From: Pneumocystis sp. 'macacae'
Lineage: Eukaryota; Ascomycota; Pneumocystomycetes; Pneumocystales; Pneumocystaceae
Assembly: GCA_018127085.1 (NCBI GenBank)
Contig: CM030721.1
Location: 1-64,000, forward strand
DNA: 64,000 bases
Reading direction: 5' to 3'
The position numbers were made by a program, and so were the translations under genes. The notes beneath the pieces are model-generated. The model worked only from the letters and a program-made list of their open reading frames with translations. It did not search any database and was not told the origin of the DNA. Positions 34,501 through 46,231 of this stretch are shown here, in pieces (the stretch's first letter is position 1; the number at the start of each line of letters is the position of its first letter).

Positions 34501-37090
34501 ATTTATAATAATATTTAAAAACTTTTAATATTTTTTAATAGAATTTATAAAAAGAGCATTCAAAAAATAAAAATTAGTATCTAAATTTTATATAAAACTC
34601 TAAAATTAAGTTTGATTATTAATTTTAAATTATACATAATATTAATAAATATAATGATTTACCTATAAATATATATTTAATTATAAAATTATTATTTATA
34701 TAAAATAAAAAAGATTATACTCATTTATTATTTTAATATTACGAATTACATATAATTTTGTATTTTAAAATTTAAAATCAATTAAATTTTTAAAATTGTA
34801 TAGATGATAAAAGTATTATTGAAATCGAATAATTATTGTTTAAATATTATAAAAAAGGTAACGTCTAATTTTTTGTTACAATAAAAAGAGTTTAAAATAT
34901 TAAAAAATAATTTAATATTAAAAATTATTTTATTAAAAAAAATATAATTTTGTTTTAAAATATAAAATAATTTTTATAAGTAGATTTTTCTAAAAAATAA
35001 ATAAAATATATTATAAATAAAAACTAAGCATATAAACATATGAATATGAATATTTTTTCTATTATAAAAAAAATTAGTATAAATTTTATTATTTTGAAAT
35101 TTATAGATTAATTTATGAAAATAAAAACAAAATTAAAAATAAATTCATCATAAGTAAATTGATTTTACAGATAAATAGTAAATTAGTTTAAAAAGATATA
35201 TAATTATTTTAAATTAAATACTAATAGTTTTAAAACATATCCCATCATTATAATTAATACATACTTAAATATCTTACAGAGTAACATAAAGTAAATGTAT
35301 AATAAAACCCTTTTTTCAAAAACCTAACATAAATTTAAGATAAATAAGCTATAAAAAGAAAATAACAAATACTAATTAATTAAATGATTGTTATTGGACT
35401 AAAAACATGAATTAAATTAATTGAAATATACAATAATTTGATATAGAAAGAAATATTATTTTTTCCTAGTTATTTTCCCTACCATAATTTCTTAGATTAT
35501 ATTCTTATTTATCTATCAAATAGATATATCTTGGATATTCTACTTTATGTTTTATTTATACACCTTTTTAAATTATAAGCAAAATAATTATTACTACTAC
35601 AAATCTTTTCATAAAGACTTTTTATAATAATTTTTATTTTTTTACTTAGCTTTACTATCCTTAAATTATCTTCAGTGTTTGCTGTGAACTTTATAAATTT
35701 GGGTTTTTTTCGGAAATATTATATAATTATCAATGTTACTTTGGATGCCTTTATAATAATCATTGTATATATTAATGTCTATATAAAGATATGTATATAT
35801 ATTATTATTTATCTAAGTCATATATTTGTTCTACGAACTAATAGACTAATTTTTTTTTGTGAATATCTTATTTAGTTTTTTTTTTAATTTTTCTTATAAT
35901 TATTTTTTTATAACTATTTTATTCGGCTTTCATACTTCCAATTACTTTTTATTCTTTACAGTATTGGTTAAAGTTATTTCAATTCCATAAACATATTCTG
36001 CATTTTTTCATAGACGTCTTTATAATACTATTCTTTTTTAAACGTAAGATTTCCCAAAGAAATATACCATTTTTTCAAAATGAAATATAAATCGAATAAT
36101 TATAATATCTTTTTAAACACTATTGTTCCCTTTTTGTAACTTTGATCTTTATATAATCCTTTTTATCAACTAAAATTTTATATTTATATTTATTATTCTA
36201 TTTGATACACCATATACGCTTTTTCATGCTAACATAATATCTCTTATCTCTGCTTTTGATAAATAATTCTAACTTTATTACTTTTTGTTTGTTTTTTAAT
36301 CGTTTCATATTTCTATTTTTTTGCAGTTTAGGTAGTACTTTTATGATCTCTTTTAATAATTTTAAAGATTCTTTAACTATTCAATTCTTATGCTTTTTTT
36401 AGAATTTTCTAACTTTTTATAATTACCATTAATTATAATTCAAATGTATTAATTAAAATAATATTGTTTGTATTCTAGGATATAAAATACTTTTAAATAT
36501 TAATAGATATATTTTTATATACAAATTACTTTTTAATTTATGAGTTATTATGTCTCTAAAACCTTTTATTTAAAAGGAAAATTTATATTCATTCATTAAT
36601 TCTATAGAAAATTTACTGTTTTTTTCCACTAATCATTCTACAAGTTTATTAGAATAATGAGAATTATCTGGAACAATTTAGCTAAATAGTATAAATATTC
36701 TTCTCTTAGTAATATTTTTTACTTTTTAAATCATTTTTAAATTTTTCATATTATTTGTTAGTGTATTACAATAATTTAGAAGCGCTGAACAAACCAAATT
36801 ATCTTTTTTTCATCAAACACATGAATAAATAAATTCTTTTTTTTAATAATTAAGAATATTCTTAAATCTATACGATGCTTTTTATTTAAAAAAACTTTTC
36901 TAATAAATATATTTTATTTTATATTACCTAAACAACTGCAACATCTTTTTAAAATAATAAACAATTTACGTAACAAGTCTGAGTAACCCTAATATTTTCA
37001 TAGAATTTCTGAAACTTAAAATATTTGTTCTTTTGGCATATTTCTTATTTTATTTAAAATCTAAAACATACTTTGCTTAATTTCATGTCA
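31594..37090. other. Extremely AT-rich region, 5.5 kb, no gene seen
   Basis: Roughly 85% A+T by eye, with no frame that looks like a protein, no RNA gene and no long repeat I can recognise. A 66-codon plus-strand frame at 35,675-35,875 is low-complexity Ile/Tyr and I do not trust it. Plausibly decayed Msg genes or simple spacer. Confidence 0.5.
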
Positions 37091-37095
37091 TTCAG

Positions 37096-38816
37096 TTTAC
37101 TTTTACATTACATTCTTTTTTATAGCATGTTGCTTCTAGGTTCTTACATGTTATGTTAAAATTTTTTGGACAATGTGAGTTTAAATAAAAATATTTTAAT
37201 AACTCCACGAACTCATCTTCTGCAATTGATGTTTTTAATCGTCCCTAGGTATAGATATTTGATGAAATTTTGTTATCATTACTAAAAAGATTTTCCTTAT
37301 AAAGTGATTTCTTTAAGTCTATATCTTTTTGAAAAACTTATCACTATTACGCATACATTTTCTTTATTACTGTTGTTCTCAAATGGATCTTCAAGATCTT
37401 AGACTTTTTAAAAAACTAGACCTTTAGCTCATTTCGGCATTTCTCTTCATTTGTATATGTCATACTTAAATCTTAAATTAATAACAAAAAATCAAGAATA
37501 TATCTTTCATAGGTTTTCTAATAAGAATCCTGCTAAATTTTACTTTTTCATAAAGTCTTTTTAACCCTAGTCCTATTTATATTATTATCTCATAGGTTAC
37601 AAGGTTAAATGGATAGTTAAGAGATGTATACTTAATTTTCTGGTTTTTATATTTTTCTCTAATTTCATCAACATTTTTTCTTCATCACAATTTGGCTGAT
37701 AAAAATAACATTGCTCAAGTAGTAAGCAACATACTGTATTATCAATGTTTCTTAATACTTTTTCATCTATGTCTTCAAGTCTTTTGTAATTATTTTTAGT
37801 TGCTTCTACAAGCTTCTTGCTAGTTTTTTTGATTAAGACACATTTTTATTAATTCATCACTTTCTCCACTTAAAGAGGGACAATGTTCTTTAAGTTTTTC
37901 TTGAGATTTTTCAGCATCTTTGAGGTTTTTTTAAATGCTTTCAAAAGAATCTCTTTTGCTAAATTGTCTCGCTCTTTTTGATAACATGCAATCCTTAGAC
38001 TATTGCATGAGACAGTTATTTCATTTGGACATACTACTTCCAAAAGTAGATATTGATATTGATAAGTGCTGTATTTATCATGTGTTATTGAGTTACTTAA
38101 TATATTTTTGAGAGTTATTTTAAGTGTTTTACATTTTTCTTCAAGTTTACTTTCTAATCCTTCGCACTTTTTTTCTTCAGAATCATTGCAAATTCTTTCC
38201 AATTTTGGATCCAGAGTATTTAATTCCAAATATGCCTCTTTTAAATCCTTGCAATATTTCTGCAAATTTTTTCTGCACTTTGATTTATCTGAATAATTTT
38301 TCTTCAAAATAAAAGCTAAAATATAATTCTTATCAAGATTATTTTCCTGTTTTCCTGTTTTTGATGTTTGTCTCTTAACAATTCGCACTATTTTTGGTAT
38401 TAAATTTTGGGTATCACTTGATATCTTTTCTAGTGTTTTTCGGCAATTAATGGTTTCGCTTCTCTTATTACACATAGTAGTCATTTCTCTGTAAAAGTCG
38501 TTAGAATAATCGTACATACCACTCAATTCTTGATGTAATGTTATAAATAATAATCGGTATCTGTTATAAAATTTACCTTTTGTGAACAAAGAATAAAAAT
38601 TAGCCTGACTACAATGTAAATCCCATCAATTCTGGATACTTAAGGACAATTGAGAATTCTTATATTTTATTCTTTCTAATAAATCTTCCCTTTTCTCACT
38701 AATAAATTCTAAAAAATAAGTTAAATTATATTAAACCAAAAAAAAATACCTTGAGCATTAATATCTTTCAAAAGAATATACATTATACTAAGGACGCGAA
38801 ACATAAATGTTTTCAT
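37096..38816 (-). pseudogene. Msg gene relic with expression-site-like (UCS-like) leader and KRQ junction
   Basis: Exon 1 (38,750-38,816) encodes MKTFMFRVLSIMYILLKDIN; a 41-nt intron (38,709-38,749) is phase 1. Exon 2 runs FISEKREDLLERI... until one TGA (38,626-38,628), then stays open in the same frame through a 65-residue stretch beginning WDLHCSQANFYSLFTKGKF, reaching NLIPKIVRIVKRQ and the Msg N-terminus (NYILAFILKKN, CRKNLQKYCKDL, LRIACYQKERDNLAKEILL) to 37,870. IVRIVKRQ aligns with VARAVKRR of the junction element. No other Msg gene here has a long leader before that motif, which is how a UCS leader is arranged. Beyond 37,870 only fragments remain; near 37,110-37,230 one reads NITCKNLEATCYKKE in the minus frame. 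UCS identity is an inference. Confidence 0.65.
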
Positions 38817-41621
38817 GGATTAAATAAAAGAAAAAAACTTTTATTAAGGAATAACATGAATTTCTTGACATAAAAAACACGTGGGTAACGCTATCTAAAA
38901 ACGATGAATAATTAATAATAAAATAAACAAATAAGTAAATAGTACTTATTCATTAATGCTATTATCCATTTTAGTATTGCTGACATATCCATTGCCTTTT
39001 TCTCGATAAATTAATTTGAACTTTTACAAAGTGAATTTTTTAAAAGACCATTTATTTTTAAATTAATTAATCTTATTTAATAAACTGTATTGCAATTTAT
39101 ATATTTTATTGTAAAATCACACTAATTTATGTATTAGTAATTTTATTCTTTGTATATATTCATTATACCAAATGAATTTACCCGAATTAAAATTAAATGT
39201 ATATATAAGATTAATTTTAGAATATGATTTTTAACCCTAAGTCAAATTTATAATTATGTATCTCAATGAGAAGTATGTTATATACCTTAATTATGTAATT
39301 TAGATCTTAACCTATATGATAATAAAATATTAATATTAGTATATATTATATTTATGCATTTTTATAAAGATAAAAATACAATAAATATAATAAATTTCTA
39401 ACTTTTATTGATATTTTAACGCATTATTGCATTATTTTATTGTATATTTAGAGAAAATCAAAACCAGTTTAATAACACGTGATTTATTACGTTTTTAATA
39501 TTTAATTATAGTATTTTTCCTTTTCTAGTTTTTCAGTAAAACTTACTTAAAATAATATTTCCATAAATCTTTCCTTATGTTTAATTTTTTTTAATCCATT
39601 TATTTTTTTCGCTTTTTGAATTTCAATCTTAAGTATTTTTAATATTATCAGATTTCAGTGTTTTATAAAATCATAATCGTTTATACATTAAAAAATTAAA
39701 TATTTTTTCTAAAACATTAATTTTTTATTACATTTTATTGTATATTAATTTCCCAATTTTTTTATTCCATAATATATTTCACGTATAAGTTTTTTAAATC
39801 TTTATCTTTTTAAAATTTTTTGAATTCTTTCTAATTTTTCAAAATGAGGTACATATTTGAAGTTTTATAGCATCATTCATAGTTTTTTATTAACTTTTCT
39901 GTAACCTCATTACATGAATAAACATATCTTCAACTTCTTTAGTATAGATTATAAAAAGAGTTACAACTTAGAATAATCAAAATATTTGACATCAAAATCT
40001 GTATTTATTTGAAGGACTATTACTTTGTTTTTTTTGTTCTGATTTTTTTCCTATTTATTTGTTATTTCTTTTTTATTTATGATAAGATTATTCTAGATTA
40101 TAAAATTACTTATTAATGTTTTTGGTTACAAGCTTATAAATCTTTTATAGATTATTATATATCTTTCAATTTTTGTTATTAATAGTGTCAATAAAATTGG
40201 AATTTGTCATTATCAATATAATAAATTTATAATTATTATTATTAATGATATAAATAATATAATTAACTTTACTCGGCACATATATTATTTTATAATCTTA
40301 TATAATTATATAGATTACCACGTTTTTCAGGAACTATAGTGCAATATTTAGGAATAATATGTTATTTTTATATTTTAAAATGTTTTTAAAATTTTTCTGA
40401 AAAACTTATTTTATTTTAGATGAATTATTTGTCATTCATCTTTTTAACTATTAATTTAATAATGTGTTTGTCATGCTTTTTCTAAAAACCATTTTTGATG
40501 AAATATTTTTTTGAAAATTATAATTTTTATTTTATTATTTTAATATATTAAAGTTTTATATACCTTTTAATTTTTCTAATTTTTAAAATATTTAGACTTG
40601 AATATTTTAGTATTAATAATGAGAATATCCTAAATATCTAATCTCAGTGTTATAATCATATTTCAATAACAATATCTTAACAAAAGAGCTATTGGTTTTT
40701 TTTTAAAAAAACTTAAATTTGTTTTTTTTTGTAATCTTATCAAACAATTTTATCTAAAAAAAAAATTTTATAAGATATATGTGGCTTTTATTAATTGATA
40801 TATTCTTATGAATTCATATTTTTTATATTTATTGAATTGTTAAATTTATTTGGATTTAAAAAATATTTCTTAAGTCAATAGTATATTTTTATATTTTTTT
40901 TTATTTTTTAAATAATTTTTTAAAATAAAAATAAAAATATTTAAATAAAACATTTTTTATACATCTATTATTTTTAACTATTTATATTATTTATTATTTC
41001 AAATTTTAAGACTTCTTTCATTCAAATTTAATTTAGGGAAACAAAATAATATTCAAATAATTATATTTTTTAAAATATAATTTTCATTATTTGTAAATAT
41101 ATTAAATCTGTTTTTTTTTATAATTATATAATTAAATAAAAATATCTAAATCTTTCTGAATATATATAGAATTTTATTTATCTTACAAAAAAACTAATTA
41201 TAAATTAAAATTTTAAACACTAAGTAAAGGTTTTATGTACGTGAAATCGAGAATATTGAAATTTAGACTTTAATTTTATTATTTTATTCATAAATGTGTA
41301 ATTTTAGAAACTTCATTAGAAGTTGTATACAACTATTTCAGATATTTCTTATTTTTAAAAAATAGTGATTGTTTCAAAAAGATCAAAATAATAAAACTAT
41401 TTTTAAATTATAATCAATTATTAAACAACATATTAATACTTCAAAAACAGTTCATTGACTAAAGTAATCTTTATATGATAAAAAATTGACTATTTTTGAG
41501 TATTTTTAAAGCTTATTATTTTAAAGTTATATACTTATAATTATTTTTACAAGTATCTACATTAAAATATATTATAGCAAAATACGAAAAAATAAATACT
41601 CCTGATATTCTAAAAGAGTAT
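38817..41621. other. AT-rich intergenic, 2.8 kb, no gene seen
   Basis: No believable frame on either strand, no RNA gene recognised. CACGTG boxes occur at 38,879 and 39,477 but with different flanks from the subtelomeric ones. Confidence 0.5.
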
Positions 41622-42934
41622 TTATATTGTTGCAAATATTCCTATAATTAAAAGACATAGTAATAGTTCTTGAAATTCTATTCGAACCCCATAACTCTTT
41701 TCTATTTGAGCATTATCTGTATTTTTAGGCACTTTTGATACTGTTACAGTAGTTGTAATTGTCTCACCAAATCTATCTCTTACTGTCACAGTGCGTGTAA
41801 TTTCACATTCTTTATCATTTACAATTGACGTATTTTTATCTGGTGTTTTTGTAGAACTTGGCTTTAATTTGTTCCCAGATTTTGTTGATTCTGAGATAGA
41901 TGTCAAACTTGTTTCTGATTTGTTCGTAGATTTTGCTGGTTTTAAAGTAAATGCAGGTACTGGACAAATAGCCATATTTGATGTACAAATGCAGTCTTCA
42001 ACATCTTTTGGATCACAATCAATTGTTTCAAATGCTACACTCGTACGGGTAGAATAAACTGTTTCAGTCACATAAACTATCTCATCAACGATAATAGTAT
42101 GAATATTTTCAAAATCATTATAGTCATTTTGTGTTGTAGAAGGTGCTTTGTCTTTTTCAGCTTGATTTTGCTTCCTACAATGATTTTCCAGCTTTTCACA
42201 TATAGTTAGAAGTTTATTTCCACATATTTTTTTTAAATATTTGCATATTAAATTCTCTTTTTGACATACATAGTTAGTAAATTCGGTTACATCTAATAGT
42301 GCGGAGGCTTCTGTACATGTTCCTTCAAGAAGATCTATTGTTTTTTTGCATGATTCCAAGGGACTATAGCAGGCAAAAGACATGTTCATTAAGTGATTAT
42401 CACTTTTTACTGAAGAATTTATACGTTTGCAAAATTGGTCTAAAACATATACACATTCAACTGTAGTATATTTACGATCAAAATATGTTGCAATTATCAC
42501 TGTTAGCAATTCATAACTTTCTGAAACAAGATAATTTCTTTGAAATAAATCATGATTCTCTTTATCAAGTTCTGAGTTAACCTTATTACTTAAAGTCATA
42601 GAATCTTTATTTCTATTAGTTGATGATGAGTCTTCAGATCCCAAATCATTTCTTTTAGAGTGAATTTTATGCAACAAATCTTGAATATTTTTTAATTCTT
42701 CATTAATATATTCATCAAATCTCATCAAATTTCTTCGCTTCTCAAAGGATTTATATGAATAAATATGATCAAATGCGACTTTTTTTTCATTTTCTATGTT
42801 ATTTAAATTCTGATTTGTAGAATCTAAAGAGTTAAAAATTTTTAAAAGAAAAAAACAGATTAACCTGAAACTCTACTATTTTTTGACAAAGCATATGTAG
42901 CTGCAACAAAAATTCCATATGCGAAAACTTTCAT
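41622..42934 (-). CDS. Short Msg-superfamily GPI-type surface protein, two exons
   Basis: By hand: exon 1 42,865-42,934 and exon 2 41,622-42,823 with a 41-nt phase-1 intron (GTTAAT..TTTAG), giving 423 residues. It begins MKVFAYGIFVAATYALSKNS, a signal peptide. A dibasic site (SFEKRRNLMRF, about residue 55) follows. The middle has eleven or so cysteines with an Msg-like Cys/Leu spacing (VECVYVLDQFCKRI, FACYSPLESCKKTI, CKYLKKICGNKLLTICEKL). The C-terminal half is Ser/Thr/Lys-rich (TETVYSTRTSVAFETI, SKVPKNTDNAQ) and ends in a hydrophobic GPI-type tail (LLLCLLIIGIFATI). It is less than half the length of the other Msg proteins here and sits innermost in the array, next to the CFEM gene. Probably one of the shorter, more diverged Msg subfamilies; intact and likely expressed. 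Confidence 0.8.
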
Positions 42935-44046
42935 TGCTCCAATAATAAGCAACTAACGCGTACATTTTTATAGTGTCCTTTTTAAATATTATTAAACGCT
43001 TCTGTAAGGATTTCACCCCTTGTATCCTTGTAATTTAAAATAAACTAAAAAACTATTTCCAAATAAATATTCAATATAAAATATAAAACTGGAAATAAAT
43101 GTATTATTTTAGCTGTTCATATTATTATCCTTTATTTTTTCTCAATAAACAATTTCTTTCATATGCTTATTCATATATTTATAGTATAATAGTATAATGG
43201 AAAACCTTAATATTACAAGTTTGCTTAATATTATTGTATATATTATTTATTTAAAGTATTTATATAAAGATATTTCTTGTATCTTTATCTTTATACTTTT
43301 CTCAGTATTTGTTTTTTCTTTTTTTTTTTTTTGTATTTTTTATCAATCTTTATAATTAAATTATTTTTTCTACATTAATAAATTTCTTTAATTTTTATTA
43401 TTTTTATTGTAGATATCTTAATATATATTTCTCATGAACATGACCATTTTATAATCTTAAGATATTCAATAAAATATTTAACTAACTATTGAATAACTTT
43501 TTACTATAGCTTTTTTTAGAGTTATTTAATTTAGTTTTTAACATTTAACTTTTTTTAAGTACTTTTAATACTTTTTATAATATTAATAACAAAAGTAACA
43601 TCATTTCATATGTAAAGTATAAAGGCATGTTTATATATTATTTAGTTTTAATATTTAAAATTTAACTATTTATACTCCCAAACATGTTTTTATATTTTTT
43701 AAAATAGTCCTATTCTTTTATTAAGACGTTTTCTTTTAAAAGACTGAATATTGATTCGTATTGAAAAAATTAATAAAAATTATAACTTTTGAAATTGTTT
43801 TAAGAAATTTAACAAATACTTAATATATTTTTAAGTCCTTATAAAACTAATTTAATAATAAATATAAATAAATAATGTTTTAGAAAAATTTTATAAAATA
43901 ATTTTACTTCAAAATCATAATAAATTTTAATTTGTAAAAACAGATATAAATATTTACTAATAACAAAGAAATATAATATAGAAAAATCCATAAAAAATAT
44001 AAAAAGATCTATAAAAAACATAAATAATATCCGAAAATATAAGTGA
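42935..44046. other. AT-rich intergenic, 1.1 kb, no gene seen
   Basis: No credible gene. A minus-strand frame at 43,839-44,057 is Phe/Ile-rich low-complexity sequence produced by the base composition. Confidence 0.5.
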
Positions 44047-45079
44047 TTACAGTCCAAGAGCTATAAGCATAACTATTCCTGCAACCGAAAATATTATTCC
44101 TTTCATTTTAGTCATCACGATTTTTTCTCCAATATTCTCCGCGATAGATTCCGTTTTCTTGAGCTGTATACATCCAGGAACTGAAGGTGGTATGCTGCAT
44201 AAATCTCTTAAAAACCTAGAAGTTTCTGTTTGAAGTGTAGAATTTTTTTCAACACATAAATGAAGATCATGACTAAAAGTTCTAGAATCACATAAACACG
44301 ATAGATTTGAAGAGTTATGACACAAAGATCCATTAGCTGAAGATACTAAACAATTTTTTGCCTTATCTGTGACATTAAACAATGAAAAAAACATAAATAA
44401 ATGTTATATACCAGAAAGAGTATAATTTTTATAAGGATCTTCACAAGTAATTGTTTCGAAAGATGGATTAGGAATATTAGTACAAGTGGCTTGAGGTTCA
44501 ATGAGTCCAAGACATAATTTGTCAAAAAACGAATCAAAGAAAGGATCAAAAGAAGGAAAATTAGATGTACAATTTTTGACAATTAAATGTACTTTATTAG
44601 AGTCACACAAACAAGGTGTATCAACCTCTGAACCACAACGTGTTTTTTTTAAGCCATCCAAAAAACATTTTTTAGTATTCCCTATAGTTATTAATAAATG
44701 AGTAATAAATCATATAAAATATACCATCAAAAAGAGATCCACTAAAAGGATCGACACAGTCAGAAGGTACAACCGGCTTTTTTTCTATGACTTTAGAAGG
44801 ACTTTGAATGGATTCAGGATTCTGATAATTTTCTTCGATTTTATCAAATAAAAAATGTTCTGAATTTATAAGTAATCTAAGAGTTACAAAAATTAATTTA
44901 CCATTATATGTAACTAAATTTTCTAAATTACTTCTTTCGACTAAAATAATTTATTTAATGAAAAATAAAAAAATAATACCTTCATAATTATTATGACTAT
45001 TTAAAATAGCTTCATCTGCATTAACCGATTTTAAAAATATAAAAATAATGCCAATAAAAATTGTCGATATGCGTTTCAT
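44047..45079 (-). CDS. CFEM-domain surface protein, five exons
   Basis: By hand: exons 44,980-45,079; 44,902-44,940; 44,725-44,859; 44,412-44,681; 44,047-44,366. Introns are 39-45 nt, all phase 1, giving 287 residues. A signal peptide (MKRISTIFIGIIFIFLKSVN) leads. Exon 4 holds an eight-cysteine module with RCGSEVDTPCLCDS, which fits the CFEM consensus C-x3-D-x2-C-x-C; the Asp is the haem-iron ligand in characterised CFEM proteins. Exon 5 holds a second module with LCHNSSNLSCLCDS, where Asn stands at the Asp position and seven cysteines are visible. The end is hydrophobic (GIIFSVAGIVMLIALGL), consistent with a GPI signal. CFEM proteins act in the fungal envelope, often in haem or iron acquisition, which is plausible for a parasite but inferred. 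It lies at the Msg/core boundary. Confidence 0.82.
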
Positions 45080-46231
45080 TACTAAATTATCTGTTATACT
45101 ATGGTGACAAAACTAAATACTGTCTAATACTGTCTAATAATTGTTGGGGATATGTTTATTAAACCTTTATTTAATACTTAAATGTTTTTAGATCTAATTT
45201 TACAACTAAAATATAAACTATTTCTAAGTATGAAAAAATAAAGACGCTAGAAAAAAAAATATATTTTTAAGGAAAATACTAGCTTTAAACTAATACTAAT
45301 GAATTTATGTTTTAGGAAATACTATTAAAAACCTAAATTCGATAAAAGAGTTAACTATTTTAAGAAATTAAAAAATACTAAATAAACTACATATATAAAT
45401 AATTTAATTTAGATTGTAAGAATTAAACTAAATCAATACTCTTGTTTACTGTTTATTTTTTGTTTATAAAAGCTATTTTTCAAATCAATCTCTTATAAGA
45501 TTATGCTAATTAAAAATAGTAATAAAATATACTAATATTAAATCTAACGTGTGAATAATAACCATATTTGTTTGTGAGGAAATGTATTAAATAGATTAAT
45601 ATAAGTTTTTACAAAAGTATAGTTAAAAATGTATTTACAAGCATTTACACATCTTTCAGAATTAAAAACTATTTATAAAAAACCAGAGTTACATATATTT
45701 TGAATTTATTAAAATATTGATTATTAGTATTGTTTTGAATTAATAAACTTTTTACTAATATTTATACATATTTATATTTTATAATGAAATTTCAACATGA
45801 TTTCAAGTCATTTATTTAATAATTTATAGTAATTTTTAAACAAAACGATTTTAAGTTAATATTTTAAATATTATTGGAACGAAATACTAAGTATTATTTT
45901 TTTATATTATAAAAATGCAGTTATTAAAATTAAATGATTAAGACGTTATTTTTTCTCTAATAAAGTTTATTTTATTTATGATATTAAAAATATTTAATTT
46001 TACAAAACATTTTAAAGATAATTATGACGTTAAAAAGTATATTATGGGTTTTGTATGCTAATAATAGAATAAACTTAATATACATTAAAAAATTTATTGT
46101 TTAGTTTATATAGTCAAAAATATATTGATAAAATTAAATAACTTTGATTTTCATAAGTAGAATGATATAAGTTATAATATATAAGATATTTTTGATATGT
46201 TGGTATTTAAAAAAAACCCTATTTACTTTTA
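45080..46231. other. Divergent intergenic region between CFEM and NUP159 genes
   Basis: 1.15 kb of AT-rich DNA with no gene seen. The two flanking genes point away from each other, so it should contain both promoters. It also marks the boundary between the Msg array and core genes. Confidence 0.5.

Noticed and set aside
35675..35875. 66-codon plus-strand frame in the AT-rich desert
   Set aside because: Ile/Tyr/Phe-rich composition expected from very AT-rich DNA; no neighbours, motif or splice context.
43839..44057. 72-codon minus-strand frame downstream of the CFEM gene
   Set aside because: Phe/Ile/Leu low-complexity product of AT-rich spacer.
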